The notes below the pieces were generated by a model. That model did no database searches. It saw only the letters and a list, made by a program, of their open reading frames with translations, and was not told where the DNA came from. From Vibrio fortis (lineage in GTDB: Bacteria > Pseudomonadota > Gammaproteobacteria > Enterobacterales > Vibrionaceae), in the NCBI RefSeq assembly GCF_024347475.1, contig NZ_AP025487.1:2046001-2110000 (forward strand): a stretch of DNA of 64,000 bases, given 5' to 3'. The position numbers and the translations under genes were made by a program. Positions 25,532 through 36,559 of the stretch are shown here, one piece after another (positions within the stretch are counted from its first letter, which is position 1; each line of letters begins with the position of its first letter).

Positions 25532-28500
25532 TTACTCTTTCGGCGGCGCCGGTGCTAATACTTCACGGTTACCATTGTGCCCTGGTGGACTCACAATTCC
25601 TTGAGCTTCTAACTGCTCAACAATACGAGCTGCGCGGTTATAGCCAATCTTAAAGCGTCGTTGAACGCCCGATACCGAACCGCGACGTGACTGAACCACA
25701 TGCTCAACAACCTGATCAAACAGTGGGTCAACGTCTTCGTCGCCTTCCATCTTCTCTCCAGGAAGCAGGGTTTCAGGTGTCTGCTCACCATTGGTGATTT
25801 CATCAATATAGTTCGGCTTGCCGCGCGCTTTCCAGTCGTTAACGACAGCATGAACATCATCGTCCGATGCAAATGCACCGTGAACACGAATGGTATGGCT
25901 TGAACCAGGTGGTAAGTAAAGCATGTCACCCATGCCTAGCAGCGATTCTGCACCGCCCTGATCCAAGATAGTACGAGAGTCAGTTTTAGTCGATACCGTA
26001 AAGGCTACACGTGTTGGGATGTTAGCTTTAATCAAACCCGTGATGACATCAACCGACGGACGCTGCGTCGCTAGGATCAAGTGAATACCTGCTGCACGTG
26101 CTTTCTGAGCAAGACGCGCAATTAATTCTTCAACTTTCTTGCCGACTACCATCATTAAGTCAGCAAATTCATCGACAACAACAACGATATAAGGCAGTTT
26201 CTCTAGCAATGGTGGTTCCGGGTCCATACTGTCGCCCGCTTGCCACAATGGATCATGGATTGGGTGCCCTGCTTCTGCTGCCATCTTCAGCTTATCGTTG
26301 TAGCCCTTAATGTTACGTACACCCAAGGCTGACATCAGTTTGTAACGACGTTCCATTTCACCCACACACCAACGCAGCGCGTTTGATGCGTCTTTCATAT
26401 CGGTCACTACTTCTGATAATAGATGTGGAATACCTTCATAGATAGAAAGCTCGAGCATTTTAGGGTCGATCATAATGAAGCGCAGATCTTCTGGTGTTGC
26501 CTTATACAACATACTCAAGATCATGACGTTCACACCTACCGATTTACCAGAACCTGTTGTACCAGCCACCAGCACGTGAGGCATCTTCGCGATATCAGCA
26601 ATCACTGCTTCACCGGCAATGTCTTGTCCCATTACAACGGTTGTTGGCGATTTGGCATCAATAAACTGCTGGCTACCGACTACGTCTGAGAAGAACACCG
26701 TTTGACGGCTCATATTTGGCAACTCAAGCCCCACATAAGGCTTACCCGGAATCACTTCAACAACACGCACTGCCATCGCAGAGAGTGAACGAGCCAAGTC
26801 CATAGACAGGCTCGAGATACGGCTGACTTTCACACCCGGTGCAAGGTCAAGCTCGAATCGAGTAATCACAGGTCCTGGGAAGATATCGACAACCTCAGCT
26901 TTGATCTTGTAATCAGCCAGCTTCGATTCCACCAAACGAGCAATCTCTTCTAATGCGTCGCGGTCGATAAAGTTATCACGCTTCTCTGGGTGATAAAGCA
27001 ACTCTAGCGTCGGCATCGGAGATGTTGGCTTAGGCAAGTTCGGCTCTTTTTGAACCAAGAACGGGTTTTGTGCTGCAGCCATATTCGCTTGCGCTTCAGA
27101 AACGATATTTTGGAACGCTGCAACATCTTGGTCTGGATGTGCCGGTTCTTCGTCCGTTACTTCTTCCCAAGGCAAGTCTATCGCAGGCTCTTCCGCTTGA
27201 TGTTCGACTTGATGACCATTGTCAGAGATTGGCTCTTCGACTTCATCAACATGAGGCTCGTGTAATGGAGTCTCTTCAAATGTCACATCATCAGCTATTG
27301 CGCTTTCAACAACAGGTTGTTCGATGAACATAGGTTCTGGCACAACTTCTGGATCGGGCTCGGAGGTAAAAGAGACAGCTTCTGTTGGTTCACTGCTACG
27401 CATCGGTTCAGCATTAAACTCTGTCTCTTGTTCAACAGCAATACTTGGCTCTGGAGTAAATAGAGGCTCAGCTGGCTGCTCTTGCATGTACTCTTGGTAA
27501 GCAGCCTGCGAATGATGAGCTTCTGCTTGCGCTTGCTCAGCCAAGTCATCCTCATCCATCGCTGCGTGCTCTAGCTGCTCAATTGTCGCGTTAAGTTGTT
27601 TAGAACGTTCAACACCTTCTTCTAACGGCTCCTCCGGAGCACGATAAACAGGTTGAGGCTTTTCAACTGGCTTAGACGCTTCTACTGGTTGAGGCTCAAC
27701 AACTTCTTGCTTAAACGCAACTGGCTCACTGACTTCCACTGTAGATGGCTTAACCGCAACTTCAGGCGCCTTCTCTGGCATATGAATATTGAAGTGACGC
27801 TTAGGCTCTGCCACCGGCGCTTCTACTTCTGGTTCAGTTGTTGCCGAGAAGTGTAGGCTCGGATCGCTCGTCAGTGGATCGTTTCGTTCTTCGACTTCTT
27901 CCGCAACGCCTTCAATCGGCGGATTTGAAGACTCAAGTTGCAGCTCATCATGCTGTTCTGTTTCTCTTAGCTCTGGCTCCATCACCTCTTGATCGTGACC
28001 TCGAATTTTATTTACAAGAGCGGTAAATAAACGAATAGCAGAGTCGCCTAGCCATTCAACAATACTAAGCCAAGAGATACCAGTAAGTAGCGTGAAACCT
28101 GCTCCCCATAAAAAGAGCAGAACTAATGTCGAACCTAGGACATTTAATGTTGGTAGAGCTAAGCTTGTTAATACATCACCAATCACACCACCTGATGAGA
28201 AGTACCAGATATCGTCAAAGTTGATATCAGCCAAACCACAACTGGTTAATAGAAGGATCGTGAGGCCGAGTAGACGCGTCCCCCACAACATAAAATCGAT
28301 AGTTTCATCTTCATCACGTTTACGAAAAAGAACCCAAGCCGCTAACGTAACAAGAATCGGTAGAGGGTAAGCTAAAGATCCAAAAACAAAAAATAGGGTA
28401 TCAGCCAACCAAGCACCAACGTAGCCGCCCGCATTTTGAATATCACCGCCCCAAGCCGTCTGAGACCAAGAAGGGTCTGCTGGGCTAAACGTCAGCAGTG

Positions 28501-28642
28501 CAACAGCCAGAAGAATTGAAAAGAGTACGCCTAAGATAAGACTGCACTCTTTTAAGCGTTGGGTACCCGTCAAACGAGAAGACTGAGGCTCTTCACTCGT
28601 TTTGATGATTGTTTCGACTTTGTTGCCGCTCTCTTTGAACAT
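25532..28642 (-). CDS. ftsK: FtsK DNA translocase
   Basis: Divisome-anchored motor that pumps chromosome termini through the septum and activates XerCD. The N-terminus (to ~205) has four or so membrane segments; residues ~215-530 form a long Glu/Pro/Gln-rich linker with repeated EPV and EEP motifs; the motor domain has Walker [13 protein letters not shown] at ~693 and [14 protein letters not shown] as Walker B; the C-terminal winged-helix gamma domain ([20 protein letters not shown]) reads KOPS. 1036 residues, shorter than the 1329 of E. coli because of the linker. Confidence 0.97.
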   Translation of the reverse strand: MFKESGNKVETIIKTSEEPQSSRLTGTQRLKECSLILGVLFSILLAVALLTFSPADPSWSQTAWGGDIQNAGGYVGAWLADTLFFVFGSLAYPLPILVTLAAWVLFRKRDEDETIDFMLWGTRLLGLTILLLTSCGLADINFDDIWYFSSGGVIGDVLTSLALPTLNVLGSTLVLLFLWGAGFTLLTGISWLSIVEWLGDSAIRLFTALVNKIRGHDQEVMEPELRETEQHDELQLESSNPPIEGVAEEVEERNDPLTSDPSLHFSATTEPEVEAPVAEPKRHFNIHMPEKAPEVAVKPSTVEVSEPVAFKQEVVEPQPVEASKPVEKPQPVYRAPEEPLEEGVERSKQLNATIEQLEHAAMDEDDLAEQAQAEAHHSQAAYQEYMQEQPAEPLFTPEPSIAVEQETEFNAEPMRSSEPTEAVSFTSEPDPEVVPEPMFIEQPVVESAIADDVTFEETPLHEPHVDEVEEPISDNGHQVEHQAEEPAIDLPWEEVTDEEPAHPDQDVAAFQNIVSEAQANMAAAQNPFLVQKEPNLPKPTSPMPTLELLYHPEKRDNFIDRDALEEIARLVESKLADYKIKAEVVDIFPGPVITRFELDLAPGVKVSRISSLSMDLARSLSAMAVRVVEVIPGKPYVGLELPNMSRQTVFFSDVVGSQQFIDAKSPTTVVMGQDIAGEAVIADIAKMPHVLVAGTTGSGKSVGVNVMILSMLYKATPEDLRFIMIDPKMLELSIYEGIPHLLSEVVTDMKDASNALRWCVGEMERRYKLMSALGVRNIKGYNDKLKMAAEAGHPIHDPLWQAGDSMDPEPPLLEKLPYIVVVVDEFADLMMVVGKKVEELIARLAQKARAAGIHLILATQRPSVDVITGLIKANIPTRVAFTVSTKTDSRTILDQGGAESLLGMGDMLYLPPGSSHTIRVHGAFASDDDVHAVVNDWKARGKPNYIDEITNGEQTPETLLPGEKMEGDEDVDPLFDQVVEHVVQSRRGSVSGVQRRFKIGYNRAARIVEQLEAQGIVSPPGHNGNREVLAPAPPKE

Positions 28643-28719
28643 AAACCAGCTTTATATATATGTTTGATAAAAACTACTGTTGATTTAACCATATCAAACG
28701 GAAAAACCCAATTCCAGAA

Positions 28720-28755
28720 AGCAAGAAAGCGGAAACTAAGTTCCGCTTTCTTGCT
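28720..28755 (-). terminator. Long perfect hairpin after lrp
   Basis: AGCAAGAAAGCGGAA and TTCCGCTTTCTTGCT form a 15-bp perfect stem with a 6-base loop, between the lrp stop and the ftsK start. On the minus strand it is followed only by a weak T-rich tract, so it may terminate lrp imperfectly. Confidence 0.7.
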
Positions 28756-28771
28756 GTTCGACCATCGATGA

Positions 28772-29266
28772 TTAACGAGTTTTAATCACCAGCTGGTTGG
28801 TTTGTTTCACTTCTTCCATTACCACGTAAGTTCGAGTGTCGTTCACACCAGGTAGACGCAGTAGCGTGTCACCTAGAAGTTTACGATAAGCACCCATATC
28901 CGATACACGTGTTTTTAGAAGGTAGTCAAAGTCACCCGACACTAAATGACATTCTTGGATGTCGTCTAGTTTTTGAACGGCAGTGTTAAATTGTTCAAAC
29001 ACATCTGGCGCACCGCGGTTCAATGTGATTTCTACAAACACCAATAGTGATGCATCTAAGTACTGAGGATTAAGCAGCGCTGTATACCCTGTAATGTACC
29101 CTTGACGCTCCAAACGACGAACACGCTCAAGACACGGAGTCGGAGAGAGACCCACTCGTTTTGATAGTTCAACGTTCGAAATACGACCGTCTTTTTGCAA
29201 CTCATTAAGAATGTTGCGGTCGATACGGTCTAGTTCCTTGGACGGCTTCTTATAGTTGTCTGCCAT
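28772..29266 (-). CDS. lrp: Lrp, leucine-responsive regulator
   Basis: Global regulator of amino-acid metabolism. 164 residues as in E. coli. N-terminal helix-turn-helix RISNVELSKRVGLSPTPCLERVRRLE and a C-terminal ligand-binding RAM domain with VSGDFDYLLKTRVSDMGAYR. Divergent from ald with 174 bases between, a position from which it probably controls both. Confidence 0.97.
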   Translation of the reverse strand: MADNYKKPSKELDRIDRNILNELQKDGRISNVELSKRVGLSPTPCLERVRRLERQGYITGYTALLNPQYLDASLLVFVEITLNRGAPDVFEQFNTAVQKLDDIQECHLVSGDFDYLLKTRVSDMGAYRKLLGDTLLRLPGVNDTRTYVVMEEVKQTNQLVIKTR

Positions 29267-29440
29267 TTTTTATTCCACCTTATTACTTCCTTGCAAAAAA
29301 ATATACTACAACTTTTTAATATTCAGTATCAAATTTTATCTCAACATATCTATACTAGATATTAATTCGACAGAATTACCCTACACACAGTTAATACAAC
29401 TACTATAGATTATACAACCAAAATAAAATGAGGAGTCAGG

Positions 29441-30565
29441 ATGATTATTGGCGTACCTAAGGAAATCAAAAACCACGAGTACCGTGTTGGTATGATCCCA
29501 GCTAGCGTGAGAGAACTAATCTCACATGGTCACCAAGTTTTTGTTGAAACCAATGCCGGTAATGGTATCGGTTTTTCAGACGATGATTACATCGCTGTAG
29601 GCGCATCCATTCTTCCTACTGCTGCTGACGTATTCGCGAAAGCAGATATGATTGTAAAGGTTAAAGAACCTCAAGCTGTCGAGCGAGCTATGCTTCGTGA
29701 AGGGCAAATATTATTTACTTATTTACACCTTGCACCAGATTTTCCACAAACTGAAGAGCTTATCAAGAGCAAAGCTGTCTGCGTAGCCTATGAGACTGTA
29801 ACAGATAATATGGGTCGCTTGCCACTACTTGCGCCAATGTCTGAGGTTGCAGGTCGCATGTCTATTCAAGCGGGTGCACAAACTCTTGAAAAATCTCACG
29901 GCGGTCGTGGTCTTCTACTTGGCGGCGTTCCAGGTGTTGAGCCAGCAAAAGTTGTTGTTGTCGGCGGCGGCGTAGTAGGCGCTAACGCAGCTCGTATGGC
30001 TGTTGGTCTACGTGCTGACGTAACTATCCTAGATCGTAACGTTGATACACTTCGTCGCCTAGATGAAGAGTTCCAAGGTCGCGCAAAAGTGGTTTACTCT
30101 ACTGAAGACGCTATCGAGAAGCACGTTCTAGAAGCTGACCTAGTTATCGGCGCTGTACTAATCCCAGGCGCAGCTGCTCCTAAACTAGTAACAAAAGAGC
30201 ACATCGCTAAGATGAAGCCAGGCGCAGCTGTTGTTGACGTTGCAATCGACCAAGGTGGTTGTTTCGAGACTTCTCACGCAACAACACACGCGGAACCAAC
30301 TTACATCGTTGACGACGTAGTTCACTACTGTGTTGCTAACATGCCAGGCGCTGTTGCTCGCACTTCAACATTCGCACTAAACAATGCAACACTTCCTTAC
30401 ATTGTTAAGCTAGCGAACAAAGGCTACCGTGAAGCTCTTCTAGAAGACAAAGGCTTCCTAGAAGGCCTAAACGTTATCCACGGTAAAGTAACTTGCAAAG
30501 AAGTTGCAGAAAGCTTTGACCTAGAATACGTAGACCCAGCTGAAGCTATCGCAATGTTCAACTAA
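29441..30565 (+). CDS. ald: Alanine dehydrogenase
   Basis: NAD-dependent interconversion of L-alanine and pyruvate plus ammonia. 374 residues. N-terminal [18 protein letters not shown], the substrate-binding TYLHLAPD, and a Rossmann [19 protein letters not shown] at ~171. Start ATG 29441 has GAGGAG upstream. Lrp-type regulators next to ald commonly control it. Confidence 0.97.
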   Translation: MIIGVPKEIKNHEYRVGMIPASVRELISHGHQVFVETNAGNGIGFSDDDYIAVGASILPTAADVFAKADMIVKVKEPQAVERAMLREGQILFTYLHLAPDFPQTEELIKSKAVCVAYETVTDNMGRLPLLAPMSEVAGRMSIQAGAQTLEKSHGGRGLLLGGVPGVEPAKVVVVGGGVVGANAARMAVGLRADVTILDRNVDTLRRLDEEFQGRAKVVYSTEDAIEKHVLEADLVIGAVLIPGAAAPKLVTKEHIAKMKPGAAVVDVAIDQGGCFETSHATTHAEPTYIVDDVVHYCVANMPGAVARTSTFALNNATLPYIVKLANKGYREALLEDKGFLEGLNVIHGKVTCKEVAESFDLEYVDPAEAIAMFN

Positions 30566-30602
30566 GAACATTGATAGACAGTTTTGACTGATTAGAAATG
30601 TA

Positions 30603-30637
30603 AAAGCCAGCTTGATTCTTTTCAAGCTGGCTTTTTT
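30603..30637 (+). terminator. ald terminator
   Basis: AAAGCCAGCTTGA pairs with TCAAGCTGGCTTT (13 bp), followed by a T-run. Possibly also used by the converging methyltransferase gene. Confidence 0.93.
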
Positions 30638-30673
30638 ATATCTTATAGCCGTCAATACTAGTTAGTGCTTACT

Positions 30674-31876
30674 TCACTTATCCACCTTCCAGCCTCGAAT
30701 AAGAATATTACGTGGTGTGATATGTCTTTCACAGAACTGTTCAACCGACGTTTGGTAGCCCTGTTCTTCTAGGTAAAGCGCTCTATCCAAGGTTAACCAC
30801 ATCTCTAATGGTCTTCTAAACACTTGCTGTACCAAGCTAAGCCGTTCCATATTCCAAAAAAGCTGTTCCCCTAACCTTTCATAAAAATCAAAATCCAGCC
30901 CACTCGGCAAAGCTATCTCTTTTTGATTCGCAGCCCACCAGCAGAATGCTTCAAAGCCTTCGGCAAGCTCCGATTTTTTGATACTTGGTACTGGTAGATA
31001 CTCTAAAACCCCAAGCTCACGCTTAAGTAACTGGCTAAAGCCTAATCGAAAACTCATCTCCAATTGACGATGCCTTTTAACACGCTCTCCGCCAGTGACA
31101 GTCTCCTGTAATGGAATTCGCAAATCGGACTTAGATAAAGAGAGTTGCGCAGATTGCGCTACGGTTGACATCGCTTGATAGCGTTCCGATTGAATCAAGT
31201 GATAACAACATGGCGAAATCGTAACCGCAGGAAGCGAATAATTTACAACCTTATTAAGCAAAGTCACGTGCAAGTCACCACAAGCATGAAGTGCCACTGC
31301 ATGTTGATTGTGGTTAAACACCTTGTTTGCGTCTTCAGAGAAAGCGTCTCCTTGAACAAACTGCATCGGTAATTGCTGTACATCGGCAATCGCCTGACCA
31401 CTGTCACACAAAGATTGTTGCCATTCAAAACTGGTCACGGGTTGTTTCGATTGCTGCGATAGAATCCGACCAAGAAACCCCTTACCAGAACACCACTCAA
31501 GCCATTCATTGCCCTTGTGATGACCCAATACGGCTTCACTCATCGACATGATTTGCTCAAGTTTCCGCCCAGGTATGCCTGTATCCGTTCCTTTGGGTAG
31601 ATCTAACCCTTCTCGGTTTAATGTTGGTATCTGTATAACATCAACAATGTCATTTAAGTCGGGGAAAAATCCACCTAACTCTTCAGCCAAGGAATCAGGC
31701 TGATCTTTGTACACCTGAATTTGCTGTTCATCGAGTGACTGCAGCCAAGCAAACAAAGCCTCGTTGTAATGTCGCCACGGGAGCTCATCCTGTTGGCAAA
31801 GATGAAACGGTTCAGATCGCCAATAAACCTGATGTTGATAAAGAAAGGTATCGAGAGTTTGGAATTTAGATTGCAT
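30674..31876 (-). CDS. SAM-dependent methyltransferase (METTL25/RRNAD1-like domain)
   Basis: A 400-residue protein with a central methyltransferase domain: WLEWCSGKGFLGRILSQ (SAM motif I, ~140), VALHACGDLHVTLLNK (~215) and ISPCCYHLI, the pattern of the Methyltransf_32 group. The remaining domains have no features I can name. The start is the ATG at 31876 with an AGGGGG ribosome site; the longer frame to 31918 is less likely. Substrate unknown. Confidence 0.82.
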   Translation of the reverse strand: MQSKFQTLDTFLYQHQVYWRSEPFHLCQQDELPWRHYNEALFAWLQSLDEQQIQVYKDQPDSLAEELGGFFPDLNDIVDVIQIPTLNREGLDLPKGTDTGIPGRKLEQIMSMSEAVLGHHKGNEWLEWCSGKGFLGRILSQQSKQPVTSFEWQQSLCDSGQAIADVQQLPMQFVQGDAFSEDANKVFNHNQHAVALHACGDLHVTLLNKVVNYSLPAVTISPCCYHLIQSERYQAMSTVAQSAQLSLSKSDLRIPLQETVTGGERVKRHRQLEMSFRLGFSQLLKRELGVLEYLPVPSIKKSELAEGFEAFCWWAANQKEIALPSGLDFDFYERLGEQLFWNMERLSLVQQVFRRPLEMWLTLDRALYLEEQGYQTSVEQFCERHITPRNILIRGWKVDK

Positions 31877-31945
31877 GTGGCCCCCTATAATGGAAGGGAT
31901 TGTAGGTGGAACCCACACAAATAGGAAGTAGTGGTGAAGAGTTGA

Positions 31946-31979
31946 AAGAAAACAGGCCTACTCAAAGAGTAGGCCTGTA
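31946..31979 (-). terminator. cysB terminator
   Basis: ACAGGCCTACTC and GAGTAGGCCTGT form a 12-bp stem with a 3-base loop, followed on the minus strand by TTTTCTTT. Confidence 0.9.
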
Positions 31980-31990
31980 AGTAATCTTAG

Positions 31991-33307
<1,317 letters not shown>

Positions 33308-34072
33308 ATGAATATTGGTTTAATTATTGCCTTAGTAGCCATTCTTTTGGTGTTGGTATTGGGCTACAACATCATGCTTCAGTACAAAGTTAAGGTGGAA
33401 ACAGCGAAGAAACAGGAATCTTCTCGTTATTTGACCATTATCGATGGAACGGAAGAACTGATTGGTAACGCGCATCACATGCCGTTTAGCCAAGACCTGC
33501 TAGTGTGTTTAAACACACGAATCCTCGACTCGCTTGAAAACATGTATCAGCTGGACCCAAAGAACAAACAGCTCGCTCAGCGTATTGAGAGTGTGAAGCA
33601 ACAAATCACTCAGCTCAAAGAGAATTACCAAGGTGGCGAAAGCACGGCTTTCCGTGTACCGAGTAGCGATAAGCAAGCCATCATGATGCTGAAGTTGGTT
33701 AAGCGCCTGCGCGACACAATTCGTAGTGAACACAACAAAGGCCGTTTCGAGACTCAAGCGTACGTTGCAGAGAATGCTCGTCTAGAGACAATCCAGATTC
33801 GAATCAACATCGAGAACGTAATTAAACGTGCGAACGACTCAATTGCTCGCGGTCAGCCTGGCACAGCCATTCAACTGCTACGCAAGGGCATCGACGCACT
33901 GACCACGAAAAACGATCCATATTCAAATCAGGCTCGCGAAAAGCTACAAGAGATGCTTAACGACCTTGATCAAAAGCGCCAAGATCGCAACGCACAAGAA
34001 CTTCAACAAATGGAGTCAAAAGAACGCGAAGACGATATGGATGCACTATTTGGTCAGAAGAAGAAGTGGTAA
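33308..34072 (+). CDS. Membrane-anchored coiled-coil protein, unknown
   Basis: 254 residues with one N-terminal membrane segment (IGLIIALVAILLVLVLGY, ~3-20) and a long charged helical remainder rich in Gln, Arg and Glu. Candidate coiled coils are at ~90-120 and ~205-245. The C-terminus is acidic then basic (DDMDALFGQKKKW). Probably inner-membrane anchored with the bulk in the cytoplasm by the positive-inside rule. I do not recognise a named family. Confidence 0.8.
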   Translation: MNIGLIIALVAILLVLVLGYNIMLQYKVKVETAKKQESSRYLTIIDGTEELIGNAHHMPFSQDLLVCLNTRILDSLENMYQLDPKNKQLAQRIESVKQQITQLKENYQGGESTAFRVPSSDKQAIMMLKLVKRLRDTIRSEHNKGRFETQAYVAENARLETIQIRINIENVIKRANDSIARGQPGTAIQLLRKGIDALTTKNDPYSNQAREKLQEMLNDLDQKRQDRNAQELQQMESKEREDDMDALFGQKKKW

Positions 34073-34100
34073 CAACTCCACTAAGAAACGACTTTCTATA

Positions 34101-34133
34101 AAAGGCTACCCACGGGTAGCCTTCTTCGTTTTT
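34101..34133 (+). terminator. Terminator of the coiled-coil protein gene
   Basis: AAGGCTACCC and GGGTAGCCTT with a 2-base loop, followed by a T-rich tract. Confidence 0.85.
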
Positions 34134-34273
34134 AGTATATGGCGTTCTAACCACAGCAAACAATATCAGTGACACATTCGATCATTACACACCACACAGT
34201 GAGCCATTATTGCAAGTTGTATCTACATGACGGGTTCTACTTCTACTTGGATTCTCTTACCACCAATTTCGGG

Positions 34274-34302
34274 TACAAAAAAAGCCCTATCGGGCTTTTT
34301 AT
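34274..34302 (-). terminator. Terminator after dhuI
   Basis: AAAAAGCCC-TATC-GGGCTTTTT, with T-runs on both strands. It closes the kduD-ygjV-dhuI unit on the minus strand and is the left edge of the glycan locus. Confidence 0.88.
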
Positions 34303-34331
34303 CGTTAGTTAACTTTAAGTGAGCACTCTGT

Positions 34332-34970
34332 TTAGGCGACTAAACCACGTACGAAGGTTTTAATCTCTTCGTCCTGACAATGTTCAAAGAAACATTCTTG
34401 GAATCGCAGACCAGAAACAGCCGTTTTGAGTAGTTCAACATCAATAGCACGAAGTGTGTCTAAATAATTGTCTTTTGAAGTCGCAGCCTTGATGCTGTTC
34501 AGAATGTTTGCGTTTTCTTGCTGCGGAGCACGACGTTCAATAGGGTAACCTTCACCACGATTACCAGTAAATGCTTTCTCAAAAATGTAACGAGCATTCA
34601 GTTCCGCAGCCCAGCCAAAGCCCTTGGCAAATGCAAGAGAAATGGCATTGCCATTGTTAATCTGATTGAAAAGGAATGCATCCGAAGGATCTAAACAGTA
34701 ACCACACACAACATTTGGGTGTGCATTGAGAGATAACATCGCACCTTGCCCAGTACCACAACCAGTCACGATAAAATCGACAGCTTTTGAATTTATCAGT
34801 AAGCTCGCCATGATACCGAGGTGAATGTACGTCAAATGATGATCGTGTTCGTCATTCATACCTACGTTATAAACCGTATGGTTTTGCTGTTCTGCAACAG
34901 ATGTTAGCTCATCCCAAATAGTTGCATTCTTAGCTGCTTGGCTATTTTCCATCATTAACGCAATTTTCAT
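34332..34970 (-). CDS. dhuI: DhuI-type 4-deoxy-5-hexosulose-uronate isomerase (RpiB/LacAB fold)
   Basis: 212 residues of the RpiB/LacA/LacB isomerase family. The active-site loop VTGCGTGQGAMLSLN holds the catalytic Cys at ~70, and the NGNAISLAFAKGFGWAAELN region is present. It resembles streptococcal DhuI, which isomerises unsaturated-uronate-derived 4-deoxy-L-threo-5-hexosulose uronate for reduction by DhuD; the MMENSQAAKN N-terminus and the ~80-residue C-terminal extension beyond RpiB match that subfamily as I recall it. Third gene of kduD-ygjV-dhuI with 10- and 8-base gaps. A plain pentose-phosphate role is less likely in this context. Confidence 0.83.
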   Translation of the reverse strand: MKIALMMENSQAAKNATIWDELTSVAEQQNHTVYNVGMNDEHDHHLTYIHLGIMASLLINSKAVDFIVTGCGTGQGAMLSLNAHPNVVCGYCLDPSDAFLFNQINNGNAISLAFAKGFGWAAELNARYIFEKAFTGNRGEGYPIERRAPQQENANILNSIKAATSKDNYLDTLRAIDVELLKTAVSGLRFQECFFEHCQDEEIKTFVRGLVA

Positions 34971-34980
34971 TTTCTTACCT

Positions 34981-35490
34981 TTAATACGATTTCACCTGAT
35001 CACCATATAGTCTTTTAATGGTAATTAGATTTACAACGATCAATGTCGACTCTAGCAATACTCCACCAATTGAGCCAACAAATATATTATTTACAAGCCA
35101 AAGAATAGAACCTAAAAGAAGCCCAACCCTTAATAAGACACCTTGCAACATAAATATTGAATAAGTCCCTATACACATACCAAGAAAACCAAACATTTCA
35201 TAGGGCTTTGACATGTATGAGCTACTCAATATAGCGCCCACTAAAATAAAAACAGACGCTATATATTTAGATTTTGTATAGATAGAGACAAATGTTCTTA
35301 AAACAGAAATAAAAGAACTCAGAGCGGAAACTAAAGCACCTAGAAATAGAAAGTGAATCATATGATTGATATAGAATACAATCATCAGCTTCTTTAACTT
35401 TCTATCGTCTTTCTGAAAAAAGAAAGACACACCTAAAATATAACTCAATATTCCAAGTAACTGCCCTACTTCTTCAGTCCTTAATTCCAT
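34981..35490 (-). CDS. YgjV-family inner-membrane protein
   Basis: 169 residues with about five hydrophobic segments and few charges between, matching the Imp-YgjV family in size and pattern (GILSYILGVSFFFQKDDRKL at the N-terminus). The function of the family is unknown. It is the middle gene between kduD and dhuI with almost no spacing, so it is co-expressed with hexuronate catabolism. E. coli ygjV lies beside uxaA/uxaC, also hexuronate genes. Base composition is visibly more AT-rich than its neighbours. Confidence 0.82.
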   Translation of the reverse strand: MELRTEEVGQLLGILSYILGVSFFFQKDDRKLKKLMIVFYINHMIHFLFLGALVSALSSFISVLRTFVSIYTKSKYIASVFILVGAILSSSYMSKPYEMFGFLGMCIGTYSIFMLQGVLLRVGLLLGSILWLVNNIFVGSIGGVLLESTLIVVNLITIKRLYGDQVKSY

Positions 35491-35498
35491 ACGATTTT

Positions 35499-36260
35499 CT
35501 AGCGAGCTAACCAGCCACCGTCAACAGCCAGTGTATATCCATTAACGTATGCCGCAGCATCAGAAGACAAGAATACTACTGGACCTGCAACATCTTGTGG
35601 CGTACCCCAGCGCTCTGCAGGAATGCGCTCTAAAATTTCAGAGTTACGTTTCTCATCAGCACGAAGAGCTGCTGTGTTGTCGGTCGCCATGTAACCTGGT
35701 GCAATCGCATTAACATTAATCCCATGCTTAGCCCATTCATTTGCCATAAGACGAGTCACACCCATAACACCACTCTTCGAAGCTGTGTAAGATGGCACGC
35801 GAATACCACCTTGAAACGAAAGCATTGATGCGACATTGATGATTTTGCCGCCTTCACCCTGGGCAATGAACTGTTTAGCTACAGCTTGAGACATAAAGAA
35901 CAATGATTTGATATTAATATCCATAACATCATCCCAGTCTTGCTCTGTAAATTCGATAGCATCATTACGACGAATAATACCTGCATTATTTACAAGAATA
36001 TCGATACGACCTAGCTCAGTCACTGCCTTGTCGATCACCGTCGGAATATCATCTAGCTTCATCAGATTGGCGCGTACATCGACGAACTTACGACCCTCAG
36101 CTTCAATTAGAGAACGAGTTTCTGTCGGCTCCGAAATGTTGACACCAACAATATCACAGCCAGCTTGTGCTAAGCCTAATGCCATGCCTTGACCAAGGCC
36201 TGTATTACAACCAGTTACGATAGCGACTTTGCCTGTAAGGTTAAATGTATTTGCAATCAT
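35499..36260 (-). CDS. kduD: KduD/DhuD, 2-keto-3-deoxygluconate-forming dehydrogenase (SDR)
   Basis: Short-chain dehydrogenase of 253 residues, the same length as E. coli KduD. Cofactor motif VTGCNTGLGQGMALGLA, NNAGIIRR, catalytic Ser in NVASMLSFQGG and YTASK (Tyr-x-x-x-Lys). It interconverts 2,5-diketo-3-deoxygluconate (or the DhuI product) and KDG. First gene of its operon, with dhuI, whereas kduI lies in the other half of the locus. Confidence 0.93.
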   Translation of the reverse strand: MIANTFNLTGKVAIVTGCNTGLGQGMALGLAQAGCDIVGVNISEPTETRSLIEAEGRKFVDVRANLMKLDDIPTVIDKAVTELGRIDILVNNAGIIRRNDAIEFTEQDWDDVMDINIKSLFFMSQAVAKQFIAQGEGGKIINVASMLSFQGGIRVPSYTASKSGVMGVTRLMANEWAKHGINVNAIAPGYMATDNTAALRADEKRNSEILERIPAERWGTPQDVAGPVVFLSSDAAAYVNGYTLAVDGGWLAR

Positions 36261-36513
36261 GTTTATTCCTTTATCTTGTCAAAGCAACCTAGAATATTAA
36301 GTAACTTTTTCTACATCATTAATTTAATTTTAATTTACTAATACTGTATATATTGGTCAAACCGTTTATATTAATAGTTTCATTTTTTACATGACATAAC
36401 GTTTTTTTAGAGTACACATAGAATATATGTACAAACAGACAACTTGGTAATTGCAACTCTATTCATCGATGATATTAAAGTTGAGAATCTAAATTTTCAC
36501 TTTAGACACACCC
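36261..36513 (-). promoter_or_regulatory. Upstream region of kduD
   Basis: AT-rich, no coding frame. AAACCGTTT at 36359-36367 is a 9-base palindrome that resembles a degenerate LacI-family site; it differs from the GAAACGTTTC seen at the two main promoters. No clear CRP site was found. Confidence 0.4.
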
Positions 36514-36545
36514 TAAAAAAAAGGCTTAGGTATCCCTAAGCCCTA
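36514..36545 (-). terminator. Terminator of the porin-to-lipoprotein operon
   Basis: GGCTTAGG and CCTAAGCC around a 4-base loop, followed on the minus strand by eight T residues, immediately after the lipoprotein gene. Confidence 0.92.
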
Positions 36546-36559
36546 AAAAAATTTCATTT

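Noticed and set aside
27050..27856. Several long open frames opposite the ftsK linker
   Set aside because: They are antisense shadows of the repetitive Glu/Pro/Gln linker, with no ribosome sites or protein-like composition.
35499..36260. The KduD-like SDR as a FabG-type or other 3-oxoacyl reductase
   Set aside because: Length 253 and the NNAGIIRR / YTASK / VNGYTLAVDGG segments together with dhuI and the locus context fit KduD/DhuD better.
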